Part shown: piece by piece, positions 63,888 through 64,000 of the stretch
How the letters are laid out: every line of letters starts with the position of its first letter
Numbering within the stretch: the first letter of the stretch is position 1
Source of the DNA: Planctomycetes bacterium MalM25
Lineage (GTDB): Bacteria; Planctomycetota; Planctomycetia; Pirellulales; Lacipirellulaceae
Direction: 5' to 3'
Assembly: GCA_007745835.1 (NCBI GenBank)
Contig: CP036424.1
Location: forward strand, 3,707,968-3,771,967
DNA: 64,000 nucleotides
Translations under genes and position numbers: made by a program
Notes under the pieces: generated by a model
What the model was told of the DNA's origin: nothing
Seen by the model: only the letters and a program-made list of their open reading frames with translations
Databases searched by the model: none

Positions 63888-64000
63888 GGCGCTCTCTCAG
63901 GATGGATGAAGCCGCCCTGATACCCGGTGCGGCGGGTTTCAAGGCAACTGGTAGGCGGGGCCGCATTAAACTGGACGTATTGGGCAATTTCTACCCGTCG

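Noticed and set aside
62184-63920. 578-codon plus-strand open frame
   Set aside because: Shadow of the FAAL fusion gene, whose motifs are clear on the minus strand.

Overview
The window looks like a chromosomal segment of a high-GC planctomycete, probably Pirellulales/Lacipirellulaceae-like (inference from gene content; no rRNA is present to confirm it). Supporting signs are a DUF1559 prepilin-like protein, six PEP-CTERM proteins (four with dockerin-type DGxxDAADYTxWRD repeats), an N-terminal LEDRRVLS motif on a giant RTX protein, an ECF sigma factor overlapping a Ser/Thr kinase gene, a DUF1570 protein and a FecR-LamG protein.

Layout. 0.1-5.8 kb (minus strand): an ECF sigma / FecR-LamG / DUF1559 / PEP-CTERM cassette. 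Its FecR-LamG gene is split by an apparently intact 1.4-kb insertion sequence, and removing the IS restores the frame. 6.0-9.6 kb: a GH114-type protein, then a degraded island with an internally deleted IS4-type transposase, an orphan Rhs-type toxin/immunity-like pair and an Rhs core fragment. 9.9-14.6 kb: a 1565-aa RTX/G8/beta-helix surface protein with a 90-residue super-repeat. 14.6-15.6 kb: non-coding, with a MITE-like inverted repeat.

15.6-19.2 kb: prpD-prpB-prpC (2-methylcitrate cycle). 19.3-26.0 kb: a tripartite MacAB-TolC-like exporter (oversized outer-membrane factor, adaptor, ATPase, permease), interrupted between ATPase and permease by a 343-bp cassette with 27-bp inverted ends carrying a small ORF. 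26.2-29.6 kb: a CehA/McbA-type PHP metallohydrolase and an orphan ABC ATPase. 29.8-35.1 kb: a Pho box followed by pstS-pstC-pstA-pstB-phoU-phoB, with no phoR. 35.7-38.1 kb: ECF sigma overlapping a kinase gene.

38.3-53.8 kb: mostly single genes. These are a DUF1570 putative zinc peptidase, nei, a Dabb protein, two tandem PEP-CTERM paralogs, ferredoxin-NADP reductase, a cold-shock protein with a strong terminator, a DUF726-like hydrolase, a membrane protein, enolase, a matrixin-like PEP-CTERM protease, an Asp/Asn beta-hydroxylase-like protein, a GH29 alpha-L-fucosidase and two more PEP-CTERM proteins. 53.8-54.3 kb: a ParE-type toxin-antitoxin pair.

54.4-60.3 kb (minus strand): the most interesting locus, a compact type VII secretion-like cluster. 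It holds a WXG100-like protein, a helical protein, a second tiny WXG-like protein, a 1314-aa coiled-coil/membrane/FtsK-SpoIIIE ATPase and a secreted DUF6891-like protein. A perfect 21-bp inverted repeat separates it from a 1171-aa fatty acyl-AMP ligase / acyl carrier / alpha-oxoamine synthase fusion (60.4-63.9 kb). The last 113 bases hold no gene that I can see.
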